Shown: positions 1 to 8,375, counted from the stretch's first letter. The stretch is DNA of 17,950 nucleotides from CAZEAN01 sp964510225 (GCA_964510225.1 CAZEAN010000114.1:1-17950), one strand, 5' to 3'. Translations and numbers: made by a program. The notes: generated by a model from the letters alone, not told the origin.

Positions 1-625
1 TCTTCATTCCCCAGAGGAGCTCGAAGTAGGGGTCGTTCGGGATGTCTGCAGTTTGATTTCGGCTCGGTAGTCGAACTAGAGGTGGCTCGGGAACCTTCAC
101 CCGGAAGTTCGGAGTCGCCGAACTTGCACCGCTCTCGCTGACCTTTGTGGAGAGGGCGTCGATCATCTCCGGCGTAATTGTCTTGTGTTCTTCGTTATCG
201 ATTCCGACCACCATATACTTGCCGCGTTTCGAGACTTTGATGATCTTGAATCCGGCCTCGGTTAATGATGTCTTCACGGCCTCTTGCTGGTCCGCCTTGA
301 ACCCGATCAACAGTTGAATCGGTTGGACTCGATCGGACTTGGGGTCGATCTTATCGGTTGCCTTTACCGCGTCCAATGCAAGGAGTTCAGCTGGGTTCTC
401 GGCACGCAACAGAAGCTTGCCCTCAAAGTCCTGGCCGATGATCTGCGCCTTGGCTTTCACGACGGCGGACAATTCAGGAGCGAGGTAAAAACCTCTTTCG
501 CGAATTTGTTGGGCATTGGCCGCCCGAGTGCATTCGAAGGTCACCGCGTAAACTTCTTCTTCTTGTGCCTGACCTACGGTCGCACACAAGAGCGCAACGG
601 TGACGCTCATCAGAGTTCTGATCAT
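1..625 (-). CDS. Secreted subtilisin-like serine protease (S8), N-terminal part, truncated by window edge
   Basis: Open reading frame of 208 codons with no stop, continuing past base 1. The ATG at 625 is preceded by AGGAGA with an 8-base spacer. Residues 1-20 form a Sec signal peptide with a short basic start, a hydrophobic core and a GQA|Q cleavage site. Residues 21-185 are a soluble segment of a length and position suited to a propeptide. It ends in a TPNFRV stretch like the prodomain/catalytic junction of S8 enzymes. Residues 195-207 read IPNDPYFELLWGM, which closely resembles the opening of many subtilase catalytic domains (NDPYF..QWGL). The Asp-His-Ser triad would lie outside the window, so the family call rests on this entry motif and the domain order. 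It is the first gene of its transcript; a different exported protein with the same entry motif is possible. Confidence 0.6.
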   Translation of the reverse strand, partial: MIRTLMSVTVALLCATVGQAQEEEVYAVTFECTRAANAQQIRERGFYLAPELSAVVKAKAQIIGQDFEGKLLLRAENPAELLALDAVKATDKIDPKSDRVQPIQLLIGFKADQQEAVKTSLTEAGFKIIKVSKRGKYMVVGIDNEEHKTITPEMIDALSTKVSESGASSATPNFRVKVPEPPLVRLPSRNQTADIPNDPYFELLWGMK

Positions 626-989
626 AGTGAAACTCTCCTAGTTGAAGACCCCTGAATCAGTAGAGACTATCAGCGGATTGGAAACGACTATTCCAGCTCT
701 CGAAGCTTCAGAGTCCTTGATGAAGCCGACGCGTTTGTAGCGGTTCCACTTCACTTAGTCGCTTCACCAGTTCGAAACTAAACGCACTTTCCTCAGAAAA
801 AGCAAATTTTAGTTCGGAAAGACCACGCGAGAGCTGCAATACAAGCCGAGTTGGTTTGAGAGTTTCGGTGATCTGCCAAGTCCATTGTCGTTTTTCTTCA
901 ATACATTTCAGCTCGAGACGGCAATGATCAGTCGGTTCGATCTCGATTTCGAGCCGTCCAACGATAGATCCCAATATTGGAGCATGACG
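626..989. other. Divergent intergenic region, no confident gene
   Basis: It separates the protease (-) from the DUF1579-type gene (+). A minus-strand frame of 88 codons (974 down to 708) opens with TTG and has no visible ribosome site. Its protein has alternating hydrophobic residues that could be beta strands, but I recognise no family. A perfect 10-base palindrome, CCAATATTGG, lies at 971-980, directly before the start of the plus-strand gene. I see no clear promoter pair. Confidence 0.4.
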
Positions 990-1562
990 ATGATCAAGAA
1001 TCGACTCAGAGCGTTCCTTCCTTCATCAACGTTGACACTGCTGCTGATTACGAGTCCAGCCGTTGCTCAAGTTGCGGACACACCAGACCTGAAGGGCCCG
1101 ATGTCAAAACTGAGCTTCCTCATCGGTGCTTGGGAAGGTGTGAGTTCGGTCAACTACGGACCGGGACAAGAGTCGAGGGCAACGGGTACAGAAGTTGTTG
1201 AGTGGAAACAGGATGGCAGGCTCTTGCTCATTAACGGCAACTTCAGCGCCGATCAGGGAACCAGTGGATCATTGACAGTTCATAATGCTCTGGGGATCAT
1301 CTTCTACGATCCTGAGCGCCAGACATACGTGATCGACGCCTATCGTGACGGTCGCCATGTCCGATCCGACCTGGAGCTTCTCGATGGAGGAACCGGATTC
1401 CGCTGGGGGTTCAAAGAGACTCGATCCGGTGTCGAAACCCGGTTCACGATGACCTTAAGTGACGAAGGTGAGTGGGTCGAACGTGGCGAAGTCTACTACG
1501 GTGGCCAGTGGCGACCGTTCCTCGAAATGCGACTTAAGAAGATACCTGACACCAATGACTGA
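990..1562 (+). CDS. Secreted DUF1579-like lipocalin-type protein
   Basis: Encodes 190 residues. I chose the ATG at 990 over the longer frame (885) and the ATG at 984, because GGAG at 979-982 sits 7 bases before 990 and the protein then starts directly with a signal peptide. Residues 1-26 are basic (MIKNRLR), then hydrophobic, then AVA|Q. The mature part opens with LSFLIGAWEG, the typical first strand and Gly-Thr/Ala-Trp turn of DUF1579/heme-binding-like small beta-barrels. It continues with GTEVVEWKQDGRLLLINGN, a YDPERQTY strand, FRWGFKE and the closing FLEMRLKKIP. These correspond to the successive strands of that fold. The family has no established reaction; ligand binding in the periplasm is an inference. 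It stands alone, with a hairpin about 100 bases downstream. Confidence 0.6.
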   Translation: MIKNRLRAFLPSSTLTLLLITSPAVAQVADTPDLKGPMSKLSFLIGAWEGVSSVNYGPGQESRATGTEVVEWKQDGRLLLINGNFSADQGTSGSLTVHNALGIIFYDPERQTYVIDAYRDGRHVRSDLELLDGGTGFRWGFKETRSGVETRFTMTLSDEGEWVERGEVYYGGQWRPFLEMRLKKIPDTND

Positions 1563-1662
1563 GTGTTTGGGCAAGAGTCCGGCATTCGATCCATCCAGAT
1601 GCCAGTTGCGATTGCTGAACTCTAAGACAACTTGATCTCAAGGGTAGAGGATCCAGAGGGTC

Positions 1663-1683
1663 CCATCTGGTGACGTCAGATGG
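1663..1683 (+). terminator. Hairpin downstream of the DUF1579-type gene
   Basis: CCATCTG and CAGATGG pair perfectly (7 bp) around a 7-base loop, GTGACGT. No T-run follows. It lies 101 bases after the stop at 1562, so it could be a terminator or a processing structure. Confidence 0.3.
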
Positions 1684-1919
1684 ATCTCCTTCTGCCCTTT
1701 GGAGGGATAGGTTCCTCTACCGCGCTGATTTTCATCTCCTTGTCGTCTCAAACGACGTATCGATTGCCGACCTGGAGCAAGTTTACATGTGAGGATTCGA
1801 TATCTCGGTCTCCGCCGACTCTGTTTTAGTTCCAAGACCGAACTACCATTGGCGAGGCGAGATGAAGGGGATGCGAGTGAACATGAGAATCGAGTTTTGG
1901 TCTTTTTAAGCTTAAGCCG

Positions 1920-1947
1920 TTGCTTGGAATGTGCTAGCATGTGTAAT
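1920..1947 (+). promoter_or_regulatory. Candidate sigma70-type promoter for the peroxidase gene
   Basis: TTGCTT at 1920-1925 and TGTAAT at 1942-1947 are 16 bases apart, with one mismatch in the -10 box. Transcription would start near 1955, about 110 bases before the ATG at 2063. Confidence 0.3.
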
Positions 1948-2062
1948 TGCATCGAATAGAGTCACTGGATGCTGCTTAATTATTTTCTGGGCAACTTCGA
2001 TGCTATCAGCAGTCACGGGACGACAAACTACCGAAGGCTGAGCAACAGGAGAGAAAGCGATC

Positions 2063-4501
2063 ATGAGACGCATCAGTCGGCGCCGACAGATCTCAATGAA
2101 GCTTGAGCGGACAGAGCAACTCGAGTCGAGAGTGCTTCTATCCGGCGCTTATCGTTCGATTGACGGCAGTGGCAACAATGAAGCGAACCCGCACTGGGGG
2201 CAGGCCGACACTCAATTGCTCCGGCTCACGACAGTTGAGTATGCCGACGGAATCTCCGAACCGTCGGGTGGGTTCGACGGCTCTGGCCGGCCCAACCCGA
2301 GGATCATCAGCAACCTCGTGGTCGACCAAGAGACTTCGATCACCAACGATCGATCGTTGACGGGTTTCGTCTTTCAGTGGGGCCAGTTCCTGGACCACGA
2401 CCTCGACCTGACCGAAGAGGCCCACCCTGTTGAGGTCTTCAACGTTGAAGTTTCCGCCGACGATACCGACCTGATCCCGGACAGTTTGATTCCGGTGTTC
2501 CGGTCACGATTTGACGACGCCACAGGTACGAATCGAGGCAATCCTCGACAGCAGATCAACCAAATCACCTCGTACATCGACGGTTCGAATGTGTACGGGT
2601 CGGATGATTCACGAGCTGTTGCGCTCCGGACTGGCTCTGGCGGCAAATTGAAGACTTCCGGTCTGAATGACGAGTTTCTTCCGTACAACACGGTTGGGCA
2701 GCCCAACGCCGCACCACCACCTTTATCGGTGGAGGATTACTTCCTGGCTGGAGACATCCGTGCGAACGAACAACCTGGTCTGACCTCGTTGCACACCCTC
2801 TTTGTCCGAGAGCACAACCGGCTCGCCGACGAAATTGCTGCAGCGGACACATCCTTGGACGACGAGGAGATCTACCAACGAGCCCGACAACTCGTCGGTG
2901 CCCAAATCCAGGCGATTACTTACTACGAATTCCTTCCGGCCTTGCTCGGTCCTGCGGGTCTCGGGGCCTATGAAGGCTATGACTCAACGGTCGACGCGTC
3001 CGTGGCGAACATCTTCTCGGCAGCCCTCTATCGTGTCGGTCATACGATGCTGCCTTCGGAATTGCTCCGGCTTGACTCGGAGGGCGATCCCATCGTCGAT
3101 GGCTCCATCGCGCTAGGTGACGCCTTCTTCGACCCGTCCCTCATCACGGACTATGGGATTGAAACGTACCTTCGAGGCTTGGCGAGCCAGCCGATTCAGG
3201 AGATTGACGCGAAGGTGGTGGACGGTGTCCGCAATCTTCTCTTTGATCCACCGGCTCAATTCGATCTGGCGGCAATCAACATGCAACGTGGCCGGGACCA
3301 CGGCCTCCCTGACTATAATCAAGCCCGTCTCGACTTCGGGCTTGCCCCGGTGAAGAGCTTCCGAGGTATTACTTCTGACCCCGAAACGCGCGACGCACTT
3401 GCTGAGGCCTATGAAGGCGACATCAACAACGTTGACCCTTGGCTTGGTGGGATCGCAGAAGATCATTTACCTGGCAGTAGCCTTGGGGAACTGATCCAGA
3501 CAGTACTGGTCGATCAGTTTCAGCGCTCCCGCGAAGGGGACCGTTTCTACTTCGAGAACATATTCTCAGGCGACGAACTGGACGAGATCCTCGATACCCG
3601 GCTCTCCGACATTATCCGACGCAATTCACCAGTCGTCGAGGACATCCAGGACGAAGTCTTCCGCGCCAATTCCGTCCTAGTCTATCGAGTCCCGTCTGGT
3701 ACAGAGACTTCCTCGGTAACCATCCTGCTCAGTACAGAAGGTGATCTCCAAGTTGTCGACACCACATCGGGCTCGGTCCTGGCGTTGAAGCCAGCAGGAG
3801 AGGCGACTGGCGTTGTCCACTTCGGAGCCCAAGGTGACGATACCGTGATCATTGACGCCAGCCTGTCCGGTGCCTCGATCCCGATCGAATTGCACGGCGG
3901 GAGTGGGACCGATATGCTCGTCATTGAAGGAACCGAGCAGGCGGACCTTATCCTGATCGAAGGCTCGACAATCACGTTCAACGGCTCACCCAGTTTCTTC
4001 GGCGATTTCGAGTCTCTCCACGCCATGGGACGCGGTGGCATCGACGTGATGACTATCCTCGAACAGTCTCCCGCAACCGTGATCCTCGATGGCGGTGATC
4101 ATGCCGATTTCCTGACCGGAAACGACGGTGATGAGATCCTCATCGGCGGTGACGGATCTGACCTACTTGTCGGCCGTGGTGGTCGCGATCTCTTGATTGG
4201 TGGAGCAGGGTTGGATCTCTTGTTGGGCGGCTCAGGGCAGGACATGCTCTTTGCTGGTCAGACAGCCTATGACACAGAACCCGATGTGCTGCTTGAGATC
4301 CTCGGAGTCTGGACATCGGCTGGCAGCTACAGGACTCGGGTCACCGATATCCGCCGCGACTTCTTCGAACCATCTGGTTCGAGCGGTTCCAGCTCCGAGG
4401 ACGATTCACTCGACATCGTCTTGGGTGGTGGAGGTCGTGATTGGTTCTTCCTTGGTCTCTTCGACCTCACTGATCGGAAGAGGAACGAGTCAAACGGTTA
4501 A
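2063..4501 (+). CDS. LEPR-XLL exported animal-type haem peroxidase with RTX-like tail
   Basis: Encodes 812 residues. ATG 2063 follows AGGAGAG with a 9-base spacer. Residues 1-28 form a basic N-terminus ending in QLESRVLLSG, the planctomycete LEPR-XLL motif. Residues about 40-540 are an animal haem peroxidase domain (PF03098). WGQFLDHD at 106-113 gives the distal His112 and haem-linking Asp111. T169-Y171-D173-S175 match the calcium loop. Arg233 and Glu236 match catalytic Arg239 and ester-forming Glu242 of myeloperoxidase, and His327 is the proximal ligand. NMQRGRDHG at 406-414 is the family hallmark. All key residues are present, so peroxidation of halide or organic substrates outside the cytoplasm is likely. 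Residues about 676-732 carry GGxGxDxL nonapeptides like RTX calcium-binding repeats. The last 80 residues are Ser/Asp-rich without a domain I recognise. It is monocistronic. Confidence 0.9.
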   Translation: MRRISRRRQISMKLERTEQLESRVLLSGAYRSIDGSGNNEANPHWGQADTQLLRLTTVEYADGISEPSGGFDGSGRPNPRIISNLVVDQETSITNDRSLTGFVFQWGQFLDHDLDLTEEAHPVEVFNVEVSADDTDLIPDSLIPVFRSRFDDATGTNRGNPRQQINQITSYIDGSNVYGSDDSRAVALRTGSGGKLKTSGLNDEFLPYNTVGQPNAAPPPLSVEDYFLAGDIRANEQPGLTSLHTLFVREHNRLADEIAAADTSLDDEEIYQRARQLVGAQIQAITYYEFLPALLGPAGLGAYEGYDSTVDASVANIFSAALYRVGHTMLPSELLRLDSEGDPIVDGSIALGDAFFDPSLITDYGIETYLRGLASQPIQEIDAKVVDGVRNLLFDPPAQFDLAAINMQRGRDHGLPDYNQARLDFGLAPVKSFRGITSDPETRDALAEAYEGDINNVDPWLGGIAEDHLPGSSLGELIQTVLVDQFQRSREGDRFYFENIFSGDELDEILDTRLSDIIRRNSPVVEDIQDEVFRANSVLVYRVPSGTETSSVTILLSTEGDLQVVDTTSGSVLALKPAGEATGVVHFGAQGDDTVIIDASLSGASIPIELHGGSGTDMLVIEGTEQADLILIEGSTITFNGSPSFFGDFESLHAMGRGGIDVMTILEQSPATVILDGGDHADFLTGNDGDEILIGGDGSDLLVGRGGRDLLIGGAGLDLLLGGSGQDMLFAGQTAYDTEPDVLLEILGVWTSAGSYRTRVTDIRRDFFEPSGSSGSSSEDDSLDIVLGGGGRDWFFLGLFDLTDRKRNESNG

Positions 4502-4590
4502 GTAAGTCCGCAGCGCGGGTGGCAGGCTCCACTCCCGAAGATCGACGGCCATCGGCCTTTCTTGGTTAAGCTGCTTTGCAAGCGAGGGAG

Positions 4591-4626
4591 GATGAAGGGT
4601 GACAGCAGTTTCTGTCATCCTTCATC
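4591..4626 (+). terminator. Strong hairpin after the peroxidase gene
   Basis: A 15-bp stem (4591-4605 with 4612-4626) closes a 6-base loop. The single non-Watson-Crick pair is G-U in the plus-strand transcript but A-C in the minus one, which favours use by the peroxidase transcript ending at 4501. No T-run follows. Confidence 0.6.
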
Positions 4627-4680
4627 AAGGAGGACATACCGTTGGGAGCCATCCGAGATCACTCCGGTTGTGAGGAGATC

Positions 4681-4710
4681 ATCGGGACTGCCTGCAAGGG
4701 CGGTCCCGAT
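4681..4710. terminator. Second hairpin between convergent genes
   Basis: A 12-bp stem, ATCGGGACTGCC (4681-4692) with GGCGGTCCCGAT (4699-4710), closes a 6-base loop. It lies 30 bases beyond the antiporter stop on the minus strand. The one odd pair is U-G in the plus transcript. It may serve both convergent transcripts; no T-run is seen. Confidence 0.55.
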
Positions 4711-4739
4711 TACTCCCCGACCTTCACTGAAAGTTTGGA

Positions 4740-6725
4740 TTATTCTGAAGGTTGCAGAAACATGGAAGGGTCAAGGAGAAGGGTTGCGGCATCGACTTGA
4801 GCGTGATCGCCCAGGATAATCGCTACATCACCCGCCTCGAAGCGATCGTCGGCGGAAGGGTTCATTTTGAGTTGGTTGTTACGGCGGATAGCGATCAAGG
4901 TCGCTCCAGTTTTTGCCCGAAGCGAGAGTTCGTTCAGGGAACGGCCGACAGCGGGTGAATCATCCTTGATCAGGCAATTCTGGACGTTGGCCCCTGCGGC
5001 GATTTCCTGTTGCAGGAGGTTGAGCTTCGGAGGTTGGAGGTTTCGGAGGACCTCATATTGACCACTCTGAATTCGGTCGACAAGCTCAAGGATTTGGTTC
5101 CGAGGGACTTGATAGGCGCGAAGGACTCGGGTGAAGATCTCGATTGCGGAGAGTAGGTTTTCAGGAATGACATCGTTCGCTCCCGCTGCGGTAAGTTCGT
5201 CAGTTTCGGAAGCATAGTGAGTTCGAGTGACGATCTGGATTGTTGGGTTAAGATGGCGCGCCATCGAGACAACCCGTCGGGTGGCCGCCGCGTCAGAGAT
5301 GACGACGGTAAGAAGTCTTGCTGTAGTAATCCCGAAGTGATCCAATACAGCGCGTCGGGTACCGTCGCCGAAGTGAATCGGCTCACCAGCATTGCGGGCA
5401 CGTCGGACCGTCTCTGGGTTCATTTCCAAGATGATGTAGGGGATCTCCACGCTTTTGAGAACCTTGGCAAGATTCTGACCTCCGAGACCAAAGCCGATGA
5501 TGATGACATGGTCACGGAGTGCTTCGGCGTCCACTGGATCCAGTTGTTTGCTCGGTTTCCCAGATCGTCCCGGGATGAGATGGGAGAATCGTACAGAGGA
5601 CGCGATGGTAAGTGGAGTCAAGGCCATGGTGAGGACAGCAGTGGCGAGGACTGTTTGGAAACCAGTTTGGTTAATCAGTCCTACTTCCAGCCCTCGATCA
5701 GCAAGCACAAAGCTGAACTCACCGATCTGAAGTAATGATGCGCCTGTGAGGACAGCGATCCGGATCGGATACCCGACGAGGAGTGTTGGAATGGACGATG
5801 CCAAGAATTTGATGAACAGGACAGCAACAATAATCGCAGTGACTCGACCGATGTTCTCCAGCACAAAACCGATATCGAGCAGCATTCCGACTGAAACGAA
5901 GAACAAGCTACTGAGCGTATCACGAAACGGAAGTATCTCTGAAAATACATGGTGAGCATATTCTGACTCTGAAAGAATCAGACCGGCCAGGAAGGCCCCG
6001 AGTGCGAGCGAGAGTCCGACCGAGGCTGTTAGTGTGGCGGTCCCAAGGACCAAGAGGGCGACAAAGATTGGGAACAGTTCAGCGTTCCGTGTTTTGATGA
6101 CGAAACTCAATACTGGGCGAACGGCGTAATGCGAGCCAAGCAAGACTAACGCGACCATGCCAATCCCTTTGCCGAGTGCGAACAGGATGTTCTGCTGCTC
6201 ACCTCCGTCGGGAGCGAGCAAAGGGATCAGGATCATGAAGAGAATCACTAAAAGGTCCTGGAGGAGCAGGACGGCAACCGAGAGGCGTCCTTGAGGCGTA
6301 GGCATTTCATTCCGGCTGGTAAAGAGCTTCAGGACCACTGCGGTACTGGACATCGCCACCAGCATTCCAGTGAAAATCGCAGGTCCCCAATTACCCAGAA
6401 CAAGTCGGGCTGCAACTGAGACGACAGTAATACAGAACAGGACTTGGAAGCCGCCGACACTTAACATGACACGCCACATCGCCAGCAATCGGGATAGAGA
6501 GAACTCCAATCCGACCGTAAAGAGCAGGACGACCACCCCGAGTTCGGCAATCAAGCTCACCTCTTCCGCATTCCCTACAGCACCGAGACCATAAGGGCCA
6601 ACCAAGACCCCGGCGACCAACAAGCCAACAATCGCCGGGATCTTGAGTCGATGAAAGAGGGCGACCACAAGGGCGGCGGTGGCGAAAACGACGATCAGAT
6701 CCCGCAGGATAGCGAATTCGTGCAT
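4740..6725 (-). CDS. KefB-type monovalent cation:proton antiporter (CPA2) with RCK domains
   Basis: Encodes 661 residues. Residues 1-380 are a polytopic inner-membrane Na+/H+ exchanger domain (PF00999) with about 12 helices. CPA2 hallmarks are GLLVAGVLVGPYGLG near 34-48, LLLQDLLVI at 153-161 with the Gln-Asp pair, and SSLFFVSVGMLLD at 272-284. A TrkA-N/RCK Rossmann domain follows (about 405-525) with GFGLGG at 411-416 and an acidic residue, Glu434, ending strand 2 as in NAD(H)-binding forms. A TrkA-C domain spans about 565-650. The likely role is K+ (or Na+) efflux coupled to H+ entry, gated by nucleotide binding. Length and order match the KefB/YbaL group; I see no glutathione-specific feature that would settle KefB or KefC. 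ATG 6725 has only a weak ribosome site. It is a single gene with its own promoter. Confidence 0.88.
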   Translation of the reverse strand: MHEFAILRDLIVVFATAALVVALFHRLKIPAIVGLLVAGVLVGPYGLGAVGNAEEVSLIAELGVVVLLFTVGLEFSLSRLLAMWRVMLSVGGFQVLFCITVVSVAARLVLGNWGPAIFTGMLVAMSSTAVVLKLFTSRNEMPTPQGRLSVAVLLLQDLLVILFMILIPLLAPDGGEQQNILFALGKGIGMVALVLLGSHYAVRPVLSFVIKTRNAELFPIFVALLVLGTATLTASVGLSLALGAFLAGLILSESEYAHHVFSEILPFRDTLSSLFFVSVGMLLDIGFVLENIGRVTAIIVAVLFIKFLASSIPTLLVGYPIRIAVLTGASLLQIGEFSFVLADRGLEVGLINQTGFQTVLATAVLTMALTPLTIASSVRFSHLIPGRSGKPSKQLDPVDAEALRDHVIIIGFGLGGQNLAKVLKSVEIPYIILEMNPETVRRARNAGEPIHFGDGTRRAVLDHFGITTARLLTVVISDAAATRRVVSMARHLNPTIQIVTRTHYASETDELTAAGANDVIPENLLSAIEIFTRVLRAYQVPRNQILELVDRIQSGQYEVLRNLQPPKLNLLQQEIAAGANVQNCLIKDDSPAVGRSLNELSLRAKTGATLIAIRRNNQLKMNPSADDRFEAGDVAIILGDHAQVDAATLLLDPSMFLQPSE

Positions 6726-6775
6726 CCGAAGTGTCCGTCATGTAAGCTGCTCTATGCCCGAGAACTCCTCGGATC

Positions 6776-6804
6776 ACTATAATATTCTAGGTGACTCTTG
6801 TCAT
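6776..6804 (-). promoter_or_regulatory. Candidate sigma70-type promoter of the antiporter gene
   Basis: On the minus strand, ATGACA (6804-6799) and TATAGT (6781-6776) are 17 bases apart; each differs from consensus at one base. The leader would be about 45 bases. It contains a small CCGAG-N5-CTCGG hairpin at 6755-6769. Confidence 0.5.
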
Positions 6805-6818
6805 AAATCACTGGAAAA

Positions 6819-7211
6819 TCAAAGAATGTGCAAATGATGTTTGTGGCGAGATCGTTTCGTAACTGTTTCCAGGGCAAAGGCTTCTGAACTCTCGGTGCTC
6901 GAACTCGTATACGTCCGACTTAAGCTCGCGGGCTCTAGTCCCTGGTGTCCGGTCCTGGCGTCTTGGGAGCTGGTTTGTCTTCTTGGTCTGTGGCTCGGCG
7001 TAAGGTGGCGTTCGTCCCGAAGAGGTGGACAGATCAGGAGTGATCCGCTCGCCTGTTCCTCGGCGCTTCGTTTGGCCTTGGCCATCAGCTCGAACAGGAC
7101 CGCTTCTTTACCATGCTGGAAGATGGCCGACGCTTGAGTCTTCAATTCCCCTGGTCGAACGTTCTGCCTTTCGATCGGCAAGATCAACTGAATTTGACTG
7201 AGTCCATACAC
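6819..7211 (-). pseudogene. Frameshifted remnant of an IS66-family transposase N-terminus
   Basis: No single frame makes a sensible protein, but the three minus-strand frames together do. The first frame gives AIFQHGKEAVLFELMAKAKR, resembling the helical start of planctomycete IS66 transposases. Near 7044 the signal moves to another frame, giving STSSGRTPPYAEPQTKK, like the S-T-P-S-G-x-x-P-P-Y-x-x-P linker of those proteins. The first frame then gives ARTGHQGL, like the conserved ARPGHPG. The other frame resumes with RARELKSDVYEFEHRE and CPGN, like RRxRPERIDxxxEHR and the CPxC zinc finger. The catalytic part is missing and the remnant stops just before the antiporter promoter. I infer a dead IS66 relic; matching is from memory, so chance resemblance is possible. 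Confidence 0.4.
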
Positions 7212-7478
7212 AGATTTGATAAATCGATGTTGTCGTTTAGTTGAATCTTAATAATAATCGCATGTCATATAAAAAGACTATCGATTTGTGCTGGACTCAG
7301 CATCGAGGCAAGGTTGCAGCCTACGGCTTGCAAATCGTCTAATCTCCAAGTGGGGTGGGAAGTCAGAATCGAGAGGTGGATGAGTCAGGCGAAACATGGG
7401 ATAGCAGGATCCGAGTGGAGGTGGGTACGCCACTGGGATCCTACTATGGAACGTATAGGAGAGTCTGGCGACGATCGA
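7212..7478. other. AT-rich intergenic stretch, no gene
   Basis: An AT-rich patch lies at 7205-7290 and carries inverted copies AAATCGAT (7219-7226) and ATCGATTT (7279-7286). A small hairpin, TTGCAGCC/GGCTTGCAA, lies at 7314-7333. Plus-strand frames running on into 7609 are antisense to the gene at 7479-8153 and look like shadows. Confidence 0.4.
7407..7441 (-). terminator. Hairpin after the small LEPR-XLL gene
   Basis: GGATCCGAGTGG (7407-7418) pairs with CCACTGGGATCC (7430-7441) around an 11-base loop, with one internal mismatch. It lies 37 bases past the stop of the minus-strand gene ending at 7479. No T-run follows. Confidence 0.45.
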
Positions 7479-8153
7479 TCAAGAGCGGAGCGATCGAGGC
7501 AACCGGCCGAGGGCGAACCGAGGGAGGTAGGAGAAGAAGCCGTTTGTCGTCATGCTGGTCTGGAAGTCGCCACCAGGGATTCCGTTGCCTGATGGGAATC
7601 GGCCGTTGAATTCGCCGTCGAGCGGTTGTCCGGTCAAATCGCGGATCCCGTCGGGGCCGGATCGGAGTTCAAATCGATAACGACCGCGTGGAAGCGTGGA
7701 GCCGAAGTCAAAGACGAAACCAACAGTTGGGGTCCCCGGCATCGGTCCGCTGTTGATCGGCTCGAAGACGTTCGGGAGTACTGCCGGTTGTCCATTGAAC
7801 GTGTTGGTGAGCGGTCTGACGAGGGGCGAGACCTGGACCAGTTTCACATTCCCCGGAATCGAGTCGGGATCAATTCCACCGCCCCCTGCACCTTGGAATT
7901 GTACAACAACCCGGCCGGCTCGATCGCCTAAGGTTGCATTCTGGACGCGGAACGTCGGTGTGACAGGAGAGTCGAAGGGTGCGACTTGAAGAAGTCGACG
8001 GATTTCAGCGACCTGGACCGCCATCGCGACCAAGGATTCCTGGGTGATTCCTGAGAGCAACTCCCGACCTTCCAGGGGCTCAATTGTCCGTTGTTGGGGA
8101 CGACGCAATGTGGATGTCTGTCGAACTCGGTTACGTCGTTTGAATCGAAACAT
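7479..8153 (-). CDS. LEPR-XLL exported protein with Ig-like (Big_5-type) domain
   Basis: Encodes 224 residues. I chose the ATG at 8153 over the upstream ATG at 8180, because a strong GGGGAGG lies 6 bases before 8153, inside the longer version. The N-terminus is very basic (MFRFKRRNRVRQ), followed at 24-35 by IEPLEGRELLSG, a clear LEPR-XLL motif shared with the peroxidase. The rest is rich in beta-strand patterns. A DPDSIPGNVKLV stretch and a GIRDLTGQPLDGEFNG segment followed by SGNGIPGGDF resemble bacterial Ig-like domains in planctomycete surface proteins (prediction of strands ending in D-L-x-G-x-P-L-D-G). It is short for this class, so it may be a minimal cell-surface or secreted protein. 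The function is unknown. It is divergent from transaldolase. Confidence 0.7.
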   Translation of the reverse strand: MFRFKRRNRVRQTSTLRRPQQRTIEPLEGRELLSGITQESLVAMAVQVAEIRRLLQVAPFDSPVTPTFRVQNATLGDRAGRVVVQFQGAGGGGIDPDSIPGNVKLVQVSPLVRPLTNTFNGQPAVLPNVFEPINSGPMPGTPTVGFVFDFGSTLPRGRYRFELRSGPDGIRDLTGQPLDGEFNGRFPSGNGIPGGDFQTSMTTNGFFSYLPRFALGRLPRSLRS

Positions 8154-8375
8154 CAACGTCCTCCCCTTGCCATTGAGCATCGTGTCGCCACTCGTCTTGT
8201 CGGGGAGATCGGCTCTTAATCATTGCCAAGTCAAGCCGCAGAATTGGGTATTTCAAAAGGATCTTGCTGCAACCGTCATGACCGCGCCTCGCATCCAGGA
8301 ATCTGATCCATTAAGCTGACATGAGCAGATTTTCGCTACTGAGCGTTGTCAACTGATATAAGCGAGACTCAATCC

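Larger units (their letters stand above)
1563..2062. other. 500-base intergenic region upstream of the peroxidase
   Basis: Holds a hairpin at 1663-1683 and a promoter-like pair at 1920-1947. A minus-strand frame (1952-1638, 104 codons) is very basic and matches nothing I know. A plus-strand frame from 1617 to 1909 is open except for one TGA at 1790-1792, which could be a decayed gene, but no family motif is visible. No RNA gene is seen. Confidence 0.4.

Noticed and set aside
708..974. Minus-strand 88-codon frame upstream of the protease gene
   Set aside because: TTG start without a ribosome site, no recognised family, and it abuts the start region of a better supported plus-strand gene.
971..980. 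Palindrome CCAATATTGG as an operator
   Set aside because: Only 10 bases, a single copy, and it partly forms the ribosome site region; chance is likely.
1638..1952. Minus-strand 104-codon frame before the peroxidase
   Set aside because: Very basic composition, no motif, and it overlaps the likely peroxidase promoter.
6841..7137. Plus-strand frame opposite the transposase relic
   Set aside because: The minus strand shows ordered transposase-like motifs in three frames, while this frame shows none.
7314..7609. Plus-strand frames at the end of the small LEPR-XLL gene
   Set aside because: They overlap a gene with a strong ribosome site and a clear motif, and are low in complexity.
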